Assembly (NCBI GenBank): GCA_030748415.1
Contig: JASMMA010000012.1
Span: 1 to 64,000, forward strand
DNA length: 64,000 nucleotides
Source: Planctomycetota bacterium
Lineage (GTDB): Bacteria > Planctomycetota > UBA1135
Direction: 5' to 3'
The notes under the pieces are model-generated. The model was given only the letters and a program-made list of their open reading frames with translations, did no database searches and was not told the DNA's origin. Positions 43,908 to 52,536 of the stretch are shown piece after piece (the first letter of the stretch is position 1; each line of letters begins with the position of its first letter). The position numbers were made by a program, and so were the translations under genes.

Positions 43908-44393
43908 ATGAAGCTGAGACACCGTGAAACTGGCCAAGAAACCAAACTTGGGGGCTCCCTATTGGTGGGGCGGTTGCCAGAGTGCGACCTCAAGCTGGAC
44001 GATGGCTCGATTTCCCGCCGCCATGCCCAGGTTTCAGCCCAAAGCGGCTCCTTTTTTGTGAAGGATTTGGATTCCTCCAACGGCGTCCTTCATAACGGCC
44101 GGCGCGTAAAGGAGTGCCAGCTTCATCCCGGCGATTTGCTCACCTTTGGAGTGGTGGCCTTTGATGTCGTTGGCGAAGAGGGCGAGTCTGAATCTGTTCC
44201 AACCTCCTCGCCGGTCGAGGCGAGTTCTTCGGATCGAGCGCGAGAGCGGATGAGAGCTGAAGCTCGGTCATCCCGTCGCTCGAGTGGCCTTGGGGATTTG
44301 AATCAGCTATCGGGCGGTATGCAATTAATGGTTGGAGCCTTATCTTTAGTTTTCCTCTGGGGACTTATTCAAGTTTTGCGCTTTCTGATTTGA
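43908..44393 (+). CDS. FHA-domain protein with a C-terminal membrane tail
   Basis: The 161-aa protein has an FHA domain (about 1-85) that binds phosphothreonine peptides: LLVGRLPECDLKLDD, SISRRHAQVSA and VKDLDSSNGVLHNG are the conserved G-R, S-R-x-H and N-G elements. A Ser/Arg/Glu-rich linker (about 90-135) and a C-terminal membrane segment (about 138-160, GALSLVFLWGLIQVLRFLI) follow. It would hold an FHA module on the cytoplasmic face of the membrane. No Ser/Thr kinase is nearby. Its end overlaps the convergent glycosyltransferase gene by 29 nt. Confidence 0.85.
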   Translation: MKLRHRETGQETKLGGSLLVGRLPECDLKLDDGSISRRHAQVSAQSGSFFVKDLDSSNGVLHNGRRVKECQLHPGDLLTFGVVAFDVVGEEGESESVPTSSPVEASSSDRARERMRAEARSSRRSSGLGDLNQLSGGMQLMVGALSLVFLWGLIQVLRFLI

Positions 44394-45402
44394 AAACTCT
44401 CTGAAGAAGGGAGTCCATTTTTTTGGCACTTTGATTCCAAGAAAAAAGTTTCGCTTGGTTTTGAAGTTCCCGCTGTGACGGAGGGTTGGATTCAAGTTCT
44501 TTAAGGCAAAAGCGAAGAGAATCTTTATCGCCCGCACTGAAGTAGCGTGCGGCAGTTCCACCAACTTCGCGGTGCGTAGGAGTATCCGTTGCAACAGCTG
44601 GACATCCGGAGGCGAGAGCTTCGGCCAGAGGGAAGTTGAACCCTTCATAGGGGGAAGTGCAAATCAAGGCTCTTGAGTTTTTGTAAAGGCGTGCAAGTTC
44701 AAAATCACTTGGGCGCACAAGCGTTGCGTTTTTTGGAAGTGTCTTTTTGTAATTTCCAACGATGGTGATTTTTCCAGAAAGAGCCTGAAGCAGTTTTGGC
44801 TGCGCAAGTCGATCCCATGGGCCAACTGAAAGCCATGCGTCTTTTGGTTCAGTAGTGCCCTCGCATTCAGGAAGGTGGTCGCTTCCGTTAGGGATGACTT
44901 CACACTTGGACTTTGGAAAGAAATGGTTCAATCGGTTCGCAGTAAATTGTGAAACGACATTAATCGCTTTAGCCTCTTGAAAGGCGCGCGGGAAGGTTTT
45001 TCGAATCCAAAAGGAGCGTAGTAAACCGGATTGAACAGGTACATCCCAAGCGTGTAGATCGTGAAGTGTAAAAACAAAGGGAATTCCTGGCGGCGTGGGC
45101 GGCGTTTCTGTGAGAAGAAGTTGGCAATTTGTTTTATGGAATGCCCGCTCAAGAGCTCGGCCGGCAACAAGTGGGCGCAAGGGGCCCGGCCGATGGGGGA
45201 CTTGGAGCGGAAAAACGGAAACACCTTCAAGTTGCGAGAAGGAAGCCGCGTGGGCTTGCGGAATAAAGAGATGAATAGTCCAGCCCAGTTTTGAAAGTCG
45301 AGGGAGTAATTCAGTGGAGCGGCGGATTGCCCCAGTGGGATTTGATGTGTAGGAGGATCCATCAACACCCAGGATTCCTCTTGGTGCTGAGTCAGTTTTC
45401 AT
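44365..45402 (-). CDS. GT4-like glycosyltransferase
   Basis: A 345-aa GT-B protein, last of the second leftward glycan block. The acceptor domain has FVFTLHDLHAWDVP, and the donor domain has EGFNFPLAEALASGCPAVATD (E-x7-E; span). The donor domain is more divergent than the neighbouring GT4s (SVGPWDRLAQPKLL in place of the usual VGT-KN segment). The ATG at 45402 overlaps the upstream gene by 4 nt. Its 3' end overlaps the FHA gene tail to tail. Confidence 0.82.
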   Translation of the reverse strand: MKTDSAPRGILGVDGSSYTSNPTGAIRRSTELLPRLSKLGWTIHLFIPQAHAASFSQLEGVSVFPLQVPHRPGPLRPLVAGRALERAFHKTNCQLLLTETPPTPPGIPFVFTLHDLHAWDVPVQSGLLRSFWIRKTFPRAFQEAKAINVVSQFTANRLNHFFPKSKCEVIPNGSDHLPECEGTTEPKDAWLSVGPWDRLAQPKLLQALSGKITIVGNYKKTLPKNATLVRPSDFELARLYKNSRALICTSPYEGFNFPLAEALASGCPAVATDTPTHREVGGTAARYFSAGDKDSLRFCLKELESNPPSQRELQNQAKLFSWNQSAKKMDSLLQRVFKSESAKLE

Positions 45403-46481
45403 CTGGCCCAACTTTCCCAAAGCGCCAACAGTGTTTTGGCTGGACCGTCAACGGGGAAACACTCTGCCCGCTTGCGGCCTCGCTCAATCCAAGCCTCCCT
45501 CTCTGCGAGGATTCGGTGCAAGTCATCTGCAGCTTTATTTGGGTTTTGGAAATCGGTAAGAATGCCAGCGTCACCTACAACTTCAGGAATTGAGGCGGCG
45601 TTTTGCGCCAGCACAGGAGCGCCGGCGGCCATTGCTTCGAGTAACGGCAAACCAAACCCTTCCGACTCGCTTGGAAAAAGAAAGGCGCTCGAATTTGCAT
45701 AAACGGACGGGAGTTCTGAATCATGAATCCAGCCTGGAAATGAAACCCGGTCGTGAAGAGCTAAACGGTCCGCAAGCTCTTGTAAATCCTGGGTCCTCTT
45801 ATTCTTCGGCCCCCCAATCACCAAACGAAGCGGCGACTGATAACGATCAAGATAAACCCTAAAAGTCCGCAACAAATTCTCCAACCCTTTCCGCTTAAAA
45901 GGCCGCGCCAGGCAAAATATGCTCGGAGTCAAATCGTTGCATTTTGCAACGCCACTGAAAAATTGCCCCCCAACGCCGTGAGGAACCACAACCGTTTTCT
46001 GAGAAGCCCTCGGATGAAGCGAAAGGAAATTGAGCCGCGTTCTTTTGCTAACACAAATAATGTGGTCCGCAAAGCGGCTCACCATGGATGCCAAGAGGCG
46101 CCGCCGCAAAACCAAACCTTCATCGCCAACTCCACCAGTCTCCATCCAGGAAATTTCGTGCATCGTGGCAACTTTTGGAACATCTAACAGGATAGGAATT
46201 GCCTGGACATGAGAGTGCCAAAGTTGGATTCCTTTCTCACGCGCAAAACGAGGGACCCCGCGCTCCCGCCAAAAAGATTTTGTCCCGAAAGGGGCTATTG
46301 CATGGAAAGAAAATCGAGAGTCTTCCAAATCAGGAAGGTGTCGAGGCCTTTCCGGCGCAACTAAAAAAAACTCATGCTCCCCGCTGGAAACTTTTAAGGA
46401 CTCCAATAGTTGTATATAACTTCGCTCAACCCCAGTAATAAAAGGGGAGTCTAGTGGCGAAACATCAAGAGCGATGCGCAA
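45399..46481 (-). CDS. GT4 family glycosyltransferase
   Basis: A 360-aa GT-B enzyme with MRIALDVSPLDSPFITGVERSY (span) at the start, IFCLARPFKRKGLENLL and EGFGLPLLEAMAAGAPVL (E-x7-E). The start codon appears to be TTG at 46481, directly abutting the stop codon of the upstream gene (TGATTG). The internal donor segment and motif are intact. Confidence 0.87.
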   Translation of the reverse strand: MRIALDVSPLDSPFITGVERSYIQLLESLKVSSGEHEFFLVAPERPRHLPDLEDSRFSFHAIAPFGTKSFWRERGVPRFAREKGIQLWHSHVQAIPILLDVPKVATMHEISWMETGGVGDEGLVLRRRLLASMVSRFADHIICVSKRTRLNFLSLHPRASQKTVVVPHGVGGQFFSGVAKCNDLTPSIFCLARPFKRKGLENLLRTFRVYLDRYQSPLRLVIGGPKNKRTQDLQELADRLALHDRVSFPGWIHDSELPSVYANSSAFLFPSESEGFGLPLLEAMAAGAPVLAQNAASIPEVVGDAGILTDFQNPNKAADDLHRILAEREAWIERGRKRAECFPVDGPAKTLLALWESWAR

Positions 46482-47624
46482 TCAGATTGCCGCCATCTTC
46501 GCGCGCTGGCCTCGTCGCGCGACGGCCTCCTCGTAAACGGCCAGGGTTTGTTTTGCGGCGGCTTCCCAAGAAAATTTTTGAGCTCTCCGGTGAAGAACAG
46601 CCGCAGCTTGGCGGGCCCAGTCAGGTTCGTTCAAGATGCGTTCGATGCCCTCTTGAATGGAGTCTGTTTTGCGGGTTTGAACACGCATTCCACCATCGCC
46701 AGCAACCCAAGCAGGCGCGGTGTTGTCCCCAATAATGACGGGTCGTTTGCAAGCCATTGCTTCTAGAACAGGCAGCCCAAACCCTTCATGCAGAGAAGGG
46801 TAAACCAGCGCCGTGCAATGTTGATAGAGCTTTAGTAGCTCTTGATCATCTGCGTTTTGAACCCACCGGATGCGCTTTCGATGCCGACTCGATTCTAAAG
46901 TCGTTAGGAACACTTCGTAATCCCATCCGGGATTGCCGACGATAACCCAATCAGGAGCTACATCACGATCCCATAAATTTTCGAGGGCTTTCAGAATTCG
47001 AGGGTAATTTTTTCGCGGTTCAATCGTGCCAACCGTCAGCAAATAAGGGCTTCCATTTCCATTTTGTGGCTTTTCCCCGTTGACTTCAGCAGGTTGAAAC
47101 ATGGGGCTAATCCCGTTTGGGACTACACGAACTCGATCGGGGTCCACGCCCATCAACTCGGCATCTTGAATGCCTGGCTCGCTAACAACAATCACCATGT
47201 CGGAAAAGCTAATTGCTTTGCGAACCCTCTCAAGAAGTGTGGACGAGTTCCAGCCATGAAAAGTTGGGTCCACCGCGAAAGAAGCGTCATGCAATGTCAT
47301 GACCGTGGCCGCCGAGCGAACTTCTGGATAAACATAATCGGTCCAGTGGAAGACATCGACCTTAGCTGGCCACCGCCCAGCATCAAAGCCCGGCATTTTG
47401 TTCAGGAATTGCATGCCTTTTGCGGGAAGGAACCCTCGATGCATGTTGAATTTCCCCTCCTTGAAATGGGTGGTTGCTACTTTCCCGCCCCGCCATGTTG
47501 GGGCAAAAAGTTCCATGAAGGGGCCATCTTCCATTTCGGTAAAGGAAGTGCAGAGCTCCCGGGCATATCGGGAGATTCCAGCGAACCCAAAAAGTGCAGG
47601 GCGAATGTCGAATCCAACGCGCAT
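46482..47624 (-). CDS. GT4 family glycosyltransferase
   Basis: A 380-aa GT-B enzyme. MRVGFDIRPALFGFAGISRYA begins the acceptor domain, YLLTVGTIEPRKNYPRIL and EGFGLPVLEAMACKRPVI (E-x7-E) lie in the donor domain. The ATG at 47624 is preferred over the upstream in-frame codon at 47663, which lies inside the flippase gene. It lies 7 nt after the flippase stop. Confidence 0.88.
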   Translation of the reverse strand: MRVGFDIRPALFGFAGISRYARELCTSFTEMEDGPFMELFAPTWRGGKVATTHFKEGKFNMHRGFLPAKGMQFLNKMPGFDAGRWPAKVDVFHWTDYVYPEVRSAATVMTLHDASFAVDPTFHGWNSSTLLERVRKAISFSDMVIVVSEPGIQDAELMGVDPDRVRVVPNGISPMFQPAEVNGEKPQNGNGSPYLLTVGTIEPRKNYPRILKALENLWDRDVAPDWVIVGNPGWDYEVFLTTLESSRHRKRIRWVQNADDQELLKLYQHCTALVYPSLHEGFGLPVLEAMACKRPVIIGDNTAPAWVAGDGGMRVQTRKTDSIQEGIERILNEPDWARQAAAVLHRRAQKFSWEAAAKQTLAVYEEAVARRGQRAKMAAI

Positions 47625-47631
47625 GATTTGT

Positions 47632-48948
47632 CTAGCGTAACCTTGCGGAGCACCATGCGGCACCTACGAGGGCAACTCCTTCCGTGATGAGCCGTGCAAC
47701 GGCGGCTCCTGTGACTTGGAGAGAGGGCACCCATATCCAATTCCCAACTATGCAGGCGCCAAGAGCGAAAAGCGAAATCCCAAGTGCAGTTCCCGCTCGA
47801 CCACGAGCAATGATTGCGGTTGTGAACACGCTTCCAGGGAAAACGAGCACGGATGTTCCAATTAGAATCCAAAGTGCCGTCACGCCTCTTGCCCCATACT
47901 CCGAACCAAAAACAAGGTCGAGGTAAATGTAGGCAAAGGGAGCGGATAATGCAGCCAAGGGAACCACGAGCCAGGTGAGATTCTTCGCAAGTTTCCTGAC
48001 ATGCTGGTGGAAATCAGGAAGGGAGTGTTCCGCCTGAGAAGAAAGGACTGGCATAGCCACATTTGTAACGAATGCTGGAATTTGTAGAGCGAGCGTGAAT
48101 GTTTTTCGGACAGGGGCATAGATTCCAGCGGCTGCCGGTCCGGCCAATGCACGGAGAGCCAGAATGTCTAACCGACCATAAGCTTCACGCACGAGCCATC
48201 CAGCCCCGAGAGCAATGGCTTCTTTTTCAAAACCATCAATGCCGTCATTTTTGTCACCGTTGTGTTCAGTCCAACTTTTCAGAAGAGGTCTTGCCCCTAA
48301 CCAAATTGCGAGATTGCCCAACATGCGGGAAACTGCAATCGCGGAAAGGTATGCCATCGGATTTGTGCACCCATAGATTGAAAGTGCCAAGACGCCAAAG
48401 AAGCCCAAGACCGCAGTTGCAATGCGTAAGCCCGACGGGAATCGGAAGTTCAGTTTCAAAGCAAATACACATGCTCGTGTGCCCAACAAGTGGGTCCAAA
48501 GACCGATTACGCAAACCCAAAGGGCTGGATCCGTTGCGCGAACTCGCGGGTCAAAAAGGGAAATCCCAATGGCAATTGAAGACGCAAGCAGAGTAGCCAT
48601 AACTCGGAAACGAGTTGCGCGAGCAAGTAAGGAACGCAAAGTTGATGGCTTTGCACCAGCCCTGCGAACGAGGGCATTTCCCGTTCCGCCGTCCACGACG
48701 ATGTCGAGCAAAGTAAATATTGCTTCCCAAGAAGCGAAAACCCCAACCGCCTCGATTCCAAGTGTGCGCGCAAGGAGAACAATAACTCCAAGAGCCGCAA
48801 GAGCTTGGCCTCCGCGCCCGACTAACTGAAAAGCAACTCCGGAGAAATATCGCCTTGGAGTGGCCTGTGGTACTGCGCCTTCAGACTCAACTAGCGGCGC
48901 CAGTGAGCTCGGTTTGCATGGTTGCGCAGACGGCTTCCGTGAATTCAT
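47632..48948 (-). CDS. Polysaccharide flippase (Wzx-like, MOP superfamily)
   Basis: A 438-aa integral membrane protein with about 12-14 hydrophobic segments. The N-terminal segment is FSGVAFQLVGRGGQALAALGVIVLLARTLG (span from about 35), followed by FASWEAIFTLLDIVVDGGTGNALVR, typical of Wzx/PST flippases (span). It would move lipid-linked glycan units across the membrane. The ATG at 48948 gives a 62-nt overlap with the dehydrogenase gene; no in-frame start lies between the overlap and the first membrane segment, so the overlap seems real. Confidence 0.82.
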   Translation of the reverse strand: MNSRKPSAQPCKPSSLAPLVESEGAVPQATPRRYFSGVAFQLVGRGGQALAALGVIVLLARTLGIEAVGVFASWEAIFTLLDIVVDGGTGNALVRRAGAKPSTLRSLLARATRFRVMATLLASSIAIGISLFDPRVRATDPALWVCVIGLWTHLLGTRACVFALKLNFRFPSGLRIATAVLGFFGVLALSIYGCTNPMAYLSAIAVSRMLGNLAIWLGARPLLKSWTEHNGDKNDGIDGFEKEAIALGAGWLVREAYGRLDILALRALAGPAAAGIYAPVRKTFTLALQIPAFVTNVAMPVLSSQAEHSLPDFHQHVRKLAKNLTWLVVPLAALSAPFAYIYLDLVFGSEYGARGVTALWILIGTSVLVFPGSVFTTAIIARGRAGTALGISLFALGACIVGNWIWVPSLQVTGAAVARLITEGVALVGAAWCSARLR

Positions 48949-49927
48949 TCGTAGAAAGGGTACCGCCGAGGTCGGCAGTCGTTTGCCCCGATGCAATCGT
49001 GTCTCGCACTGCAGAATCGAGCATGGAGCCAAGGCCACGGAACCCGCAATGCGTAAGAAGCATGGCAAAAGCCCAAATGGCTGCAGCAGGATTGCATTTG
49101 TTCATTCCAGCGATGTCGGGCGCAGTTCCGCCTGCAGGGTCAAACATGGCAAGAGAAATGTCGCCACTATCAGTAAAGGCATAGTTAGCCGAAGCGCCTA
49201 ATCCAATGGAACCAATCATTCCACAAGCAGCATCCGAAAGGAAGTCGCCATATTCGTTTGGACAAACGATGACGCTGTAATCTTCCGGTCGCATAATTAT
49301 TTTTGCGAGGAGGGCATCGAAGAGTTCAGAGCGATGAAGAACATCTGGGTGAAGTGCGGCAACCTCTTCTGCAATTTCCTCAAAGAAGCCATCCGTTTCT
49401 TTTTGGATGGTGTACTTGGAAGTAGAAACAACCTCGGCTCCGATTCGCTTTGCATGATGGAACGCAAATTGATTTGCGTGCCAACTAGGCTTGCGCTCGA
49501 TTACTCGTACAGAAACTGCGGCTTCCGTACCAATTCGCCGACCAGCATCTTCGTAAGTACCCCCAACAGCAATTCGAATAATGTGGACATCGACCTTGCC
49601 TGTGTGTGGAGTCGCAACACCGGGGATGGATTTCACGGGCCGGTGAATTACAGAAAAATCAAAGCGTTCCCGAAGAACTTTATTCGGTGATTCGGTTTCT
49701 GTAATGGTTGGATACTTCATCGCAACGCCATGCGCACGAATCGCCTCCTCCGCATTTTTGTAGGAGCCTTCAGAGTCTGCTCTGCGCCGCTCCAAGGAAA
49801 GGTCAACGGGATGAAAAAGTACATCCAAGGGAAGACAGCTTGCCACTCGATGGATGGCTTCGGAAAGTTCGTTGGAGATTCCGTCGCCGTGAAATTCGGC
49901 AACGTTCAGGACTTCGCGCTCGGTCAT
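48887..49927 (-). CDS. Isocitrate/isopropylmalate dehydrogenase-family protein
   Basis: A 346-aa beta-decarboxylating dehydrogenase that oxidises a hydroxy-acid with NAD(P). VAEFHGDGISNELSEA is the N-terminal segment (normally GDGIGPE). SKYTIQKETDGFFEEIAEE contains the catalytic Lys, YGDFLSDAACGMIGSIGLGASAN contains the metal-binding Asp residues (span), and GGTAPDIAGMNKCNPAAAI is the cofactor-binding loop. The substrate-binding stretch RERFDFSVIHRPVKSI departs from the usual N-x-R-P form. Isocitrate is the likelier substrate, but I cannot confirm it. The ATG at 49927 is 41 nt after the CDF gene stop. Confidence 0.78.
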   Translation of the reverse strand: MTEREVLNVAEFHGDGISNELSEAIHRVASCLPLDVLFHPVDLSLERRRADSEGSYKNAEEAIRAHGVAMKYPTITETESPNKVLRERFDFSVIHRPVKSIPGVATPHTGKVDVHIIRIAVGGTYEDAGRRIGTEAAVSVRVIERKPSWHANQFAFHHAKRIGAEVVSTSKYTIQKETDGFFEEIAEEVAALHPDVLHRSELFDALLAKIIMRPEDYSVIVCPNEYGDFLSDAACGMIGSIGLGASANYAFTDSGDISLAMFDPAGGTAPDIAGMNKCNPAAAIWAFAMLLTHCGFRGLGSMLDSAVRDTIASGQTTADLGGTLSTNEFTEAVCATMQTELTGAAS

Positions 49928-49968
49928 TTTTTGGTCTTTGGGGCTAAGGGAAGCCCACATTCTACCAT

Positions 49969-50829
49969 TTAGAGCGGGTCAGCGTGAACCGTTACCCGAG
50001 AGCGTGGGATAGTTGACTCAATCGCTCGACCTACCTCTTCAGAGAGGTCATGGGCATCCACGAATGTCATATCGCGATGAATGTCGATATGGATTTCCAA
50101 AAAGATTTCGGAGCCGGAGCGCCGGGTTCTTAGTTCATGGAAACCCGCAACCCTGGGTGAAAAGTGCGCAACGCTGGCAAGGACTTGGGCTTCTTCTTTT
50201 TCCGAAAGCCCTCGGTCCATGAGGTTTTCGACCCCAGAAAGGAATACCTTTCGAGCTGTATTCAAAATCAGCAAGCCAATTGCCAGCCCGACAACAAGGT
50301 CAGGCCATTTGGACTTGTTCAGGGAAAGAGAAAGAAGAAGACCGGCCACAACTCCCAAATTCAGCAAAATGTCAGCTGCGTAGTGAGCACTGTCTGCCTC
50401 GAGGGCGGGAGAGCCAGTCTCTTTCGCCGCCGCCCGCAGTTTCCGAAGCCACCAAAAAGTAACGAGGGAACTCACAACCATCACGGCAATACCTGTCCAA
50501 GGCATTTGGATGGCGGCGTCTGAGTCCAGCCAACGGTGAACAACTTGGAAAATGAGGCCACAGCCAGCAAACAAGATAAAGAGAGCTTGACCAAGGCTTG
50601 CAAGGGATTCGGCTTTGCCATGGCCCCAAGGGTGACCGGCATCGGCCGGGCGCTCGGCGTGCAGGATGGCCCAGAGAACCAAAAGGGAGGCCAGGACATC
50701 CAGCAAAGAATCTGTTGCAGAGCCCAAAACACCGGAGGAACTCGTGACAAGCCAGGTGACCGCTTTCAACAGAACCAGAGCCAAGGCGACCTTGACAGTC
50801 GTGAATGCGGTGCGGGAGCGAGTGTTCAT
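49969..50829 (-). CDS. Cation diffusion facilitator (CDF) transporter
   Basis: A 286-aa proton/divalent-cation antiporter. It has about six membrane segments, the metal-site segments SATDSLLDVLAS and HYAADILLNLG, and HPWGHGKAESLASL after TM2. The C-terminal cytoplasmic domain contains HELRTRRSGSEIFLEIHIDI (about residue 220) and a final VHAD. The ATG at 50829 gives the normal length; the longer upstream frame overlaps the divergent gene. Substrate is likely Zn, Mn or Fe. It heads the leftward unit that runs into the dehydrogenase and glycan genes. Confidence 0.9.
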   Translation of the reverse strand: MNTRSRTAFTTVKVALALVLLKAVTWLVTSSSGVLGSATDSLLDVLASLLVLWAILHAERPADAGHPWGHGKAESLASLGQALFILFAGCGLIFQVVHRWLDSDAAIQMPWTGIAVMVVSSLVTFWWLRKLRAAAKETGSPALEADSAHYAADILLNLGVVAGLLLSLSLNKSKWPDLVVGLAIGLLILNTARKVFLSGVENLMDRGLSEKEEAQVLASVAHFSPRVAGFHELRTRRSGSEIFLEIHIDIHRDMTFVDAHDLSEEVGRAIESTIPRSRVTVHADPL

Positions 50830-50857
50830 GGAAGGTGAAGTGGGGCGGGGGCGTCCA

Positions 50858-50863
50858 TACTCT
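50858..50863 (+). promoter_or_regulatory. -10 hexamer, leaderless start of the gene at 50871
   Basis: TACTCT ends 7 nt before the ATG, with no SD. It overlaps a minus-strand TAGAGT (50860-50865) that may serve the divergent CDF gene. Confidence 0.4.
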
Positions 50864-50865
50864 AA
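50860..50865 (-). promoter_or_regulatory. Candidate -10 hexamer of the CDF gene
   Basis: On the minus strand TAGAGT lies 30 nt before the CDF ATG. It overlaps the divergent TACTCT. Confidence 0.3.
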
Positions 50866-50870
50866 GCCAG

Positions 50871-52487
50871 ATGGTGAAAAGAACCGACCCCCGACTTGGT
50901 CTTCTTGCATGGGTGGCCTGTGGGGCAGCCTTTGTGGTGGCCATGTGGGTCCTTTTCCGCCCCAGCGTGTTGGAACAGTCCTCGAAAACCCCAGTTTCCA
51001 TAAAACTCCCCCCTTTGGTCGGCGGTTCGACGGAAATAACCACTCAAGCTGAGTTGGCCCCTCCGCAGGTTGTAGGCCTTCCTGGGGATGGCCCATTGGA
51101 AGTTGAACTTCGTTGGTTGGACGATTCCGGAGGTAGCGCTTTGATACCCAAAAGGGGTGGCTTTTTGAATGGTCGAGTTTATGGAGCCAACCGCCTCCCT
51201 CTTTCAAATGTTCGGATTGAAATTGCGAGTGGCCCGCAAACTGGGTTATTCACTACAAGTGATTCTGAAGGTTATTACCTATTACCCGACCTTTTGCCTG
51301 GAACCCATTTATTTCATGTTCGCTCCGGTTCTATTCGGGTAGGCCGCATGCAGCGCATATTGCCAAAAGGCAAAACACGACGCGATTTTTTTCTCGGCCA
51401 GGGCAATGCAATCACTTTGGAGGTGCGTGATTTCCAAAATTTGCCGTTGGTCGGAGCGAAAGTTCGTGTTGATCTCGGGGAAACATATCAATCAAACGAA
51501 GACGGTGTCGTTGTGATTCCTTGGGTTGCCAAATCGCCTCGTGTTCTGACGGATATTTCCGCTGAAGGGCATGCAGCTGTTCGCTCCGAGCTCAACCTAA
51601 TGCCTATAAGTACGGGCCCCATAGTCTTGCCACCACTTCCTCGAGGCGGTTTGATTCGAGGCTCTGTTCCATCATGGCCTGGCGGGCCTCGCCCGACCAT
51701 AACTGTTGTCCCTCGGTCAAATCGACCAGGTGGAAGGCAATTCCAGTGGGAAAGGTGGCAGAATGTTGTTATTGGACACGACACTTTTTTCGAACTGTCG
51801 GGTTTGCCGACCGATGTCATGGTGGATGTTCGCGTCTTTCATCCAAAAGGAGTTGGAAAACCTCAGAGCCGTGCAGTTAAAGCAAATGCAGACTCTGCAA
51901 CAACAGTTAAGTTCGTTGTAGTTCGAAACGAAAAAAGGGTGAAGGGTCGAGTTGTGGATGAGAAAGGAAAAGGAGTCTCGGGCGCAATGGTTGTTTTGGA
52001 AGCGGCGAACCCCGGAGAAGTTTTAGCTGCGATGTTCCCTGGTTTGCGAGAGGCCGGCGTTTCTGCTCAACTTCCCACTCCAGCTCAACTTCGTCGCGAA
52101 ATGAAAACTGGCCGAAGTGGAAAATTTGATTTCACTTGGGCTGACCACCTTCAGGGAAGTGGACATTTAGTTCTTTCGGCTACAAAGGAAGGTTGGGTTT
52201 CGGATAAGGTTCCAGTCCGAAACGCAATGTCAGACTTTTCCTTGAAACTCAAACCAGAGAATCGCAGCGGTTCTATCTTTCTTGCACTTCAAAAAGGTCG
52301 AGGGTCCTTGCCCGAGGTGCACTGGTTCTTGGATGGACTTCCACTTCGCCCGGATGGGGACGAAGGCTCAAGTGTCTCTGGGTTATTGCTGGGAAACTAC
52401 TCTGTCGGAATTCGGCGGGGGGAGTTGAGTTTGGTAGATATCCCATCCTTTAATCTGCAAGGTGCTAAAGATATTGTCATCCCATAA
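50871..52487 (+). CDS. Membrane-anchored protein with carboxypeptidase-regulatory-like domains
   Basis: A 538-aa protein with a short cytoplasmic start, one membrane segment (about 9-27, LLAWVACGAAFVVAMWVLF) and a long exported part. The exported part has at least two CarboxypepD_reg-like beta-sandwich domains. The first, near residue 100, has NGRVYGANRLPLSNVRIEI then TTSDSEGYYLLPDLLPG. The second, near 360, has VKGRVVDEKGKGVSGAMVVLEA. No peptidase domain is attached. Such domains often mediate adhesion or carbohydrate binding, but the function here is unknown. Confidence 0.72.
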   Translation: MVKRTDPRLGLLAWVACGAAFVVAMWVLFRPSVLEQSSKTPVSIKLPPLVGGSTEITTQAELAPPQVVGLPGDGPLEVELRWLDDSGGSALIPKRGGFLNGRVYGANRLPLSNVRIEIASGPQTGLFTTSDSEGYYLLPDLLPGTHLFHVRSGSIRVGRMQRILPKGKTRRDFFLGQGNAITLEVRDFQNLPLVGAKVRVDLGETYQSNEDGVVVIPWVAKSPRVLTDISAEGHAAVRSELNLMPISTGPIVLPPLPRGGLIRGSVPSWPGGPRPTITVVPRSNRPGGRQFQWERWQNVVIGHDTFFELSGLPTDVMVDVRVFHPKGVGKPQSRAVKANADSATTVKFVVVRNEKRVKGRVVDEKGKGVSGAMVVLEAANPGEVLAAMFPGLREAGVSAQLPTPAQLRREMKTGRSGKFDFTWADHLQGSGHLVLSATKEGWVSDKVPVRNAMSDFSLKLKPENRSGSIFLALQKGRGSLPEVHWFLDGLPLRPDGDEGSSVSGLLLGNYSVGIRRGELSLVDIPSFNLQGAKDIVIP

Positions 52488-52522
52488 CCTCCAGAGATAA
52501 GGTCTTAATCTTGGGTGGGTGT

Positions 52523-52528
52523 TAGAAT
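52523..52528 (+). promoter_or_regulatory. TANNNT -10 hexamer upstream of hutH
   Basis: TAGAAT ends 8 nt before the hutH ATG at 52537, and no SD is visible. Confidence 0.4.
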
Positions 52529-52536
52529 CCTATGCG

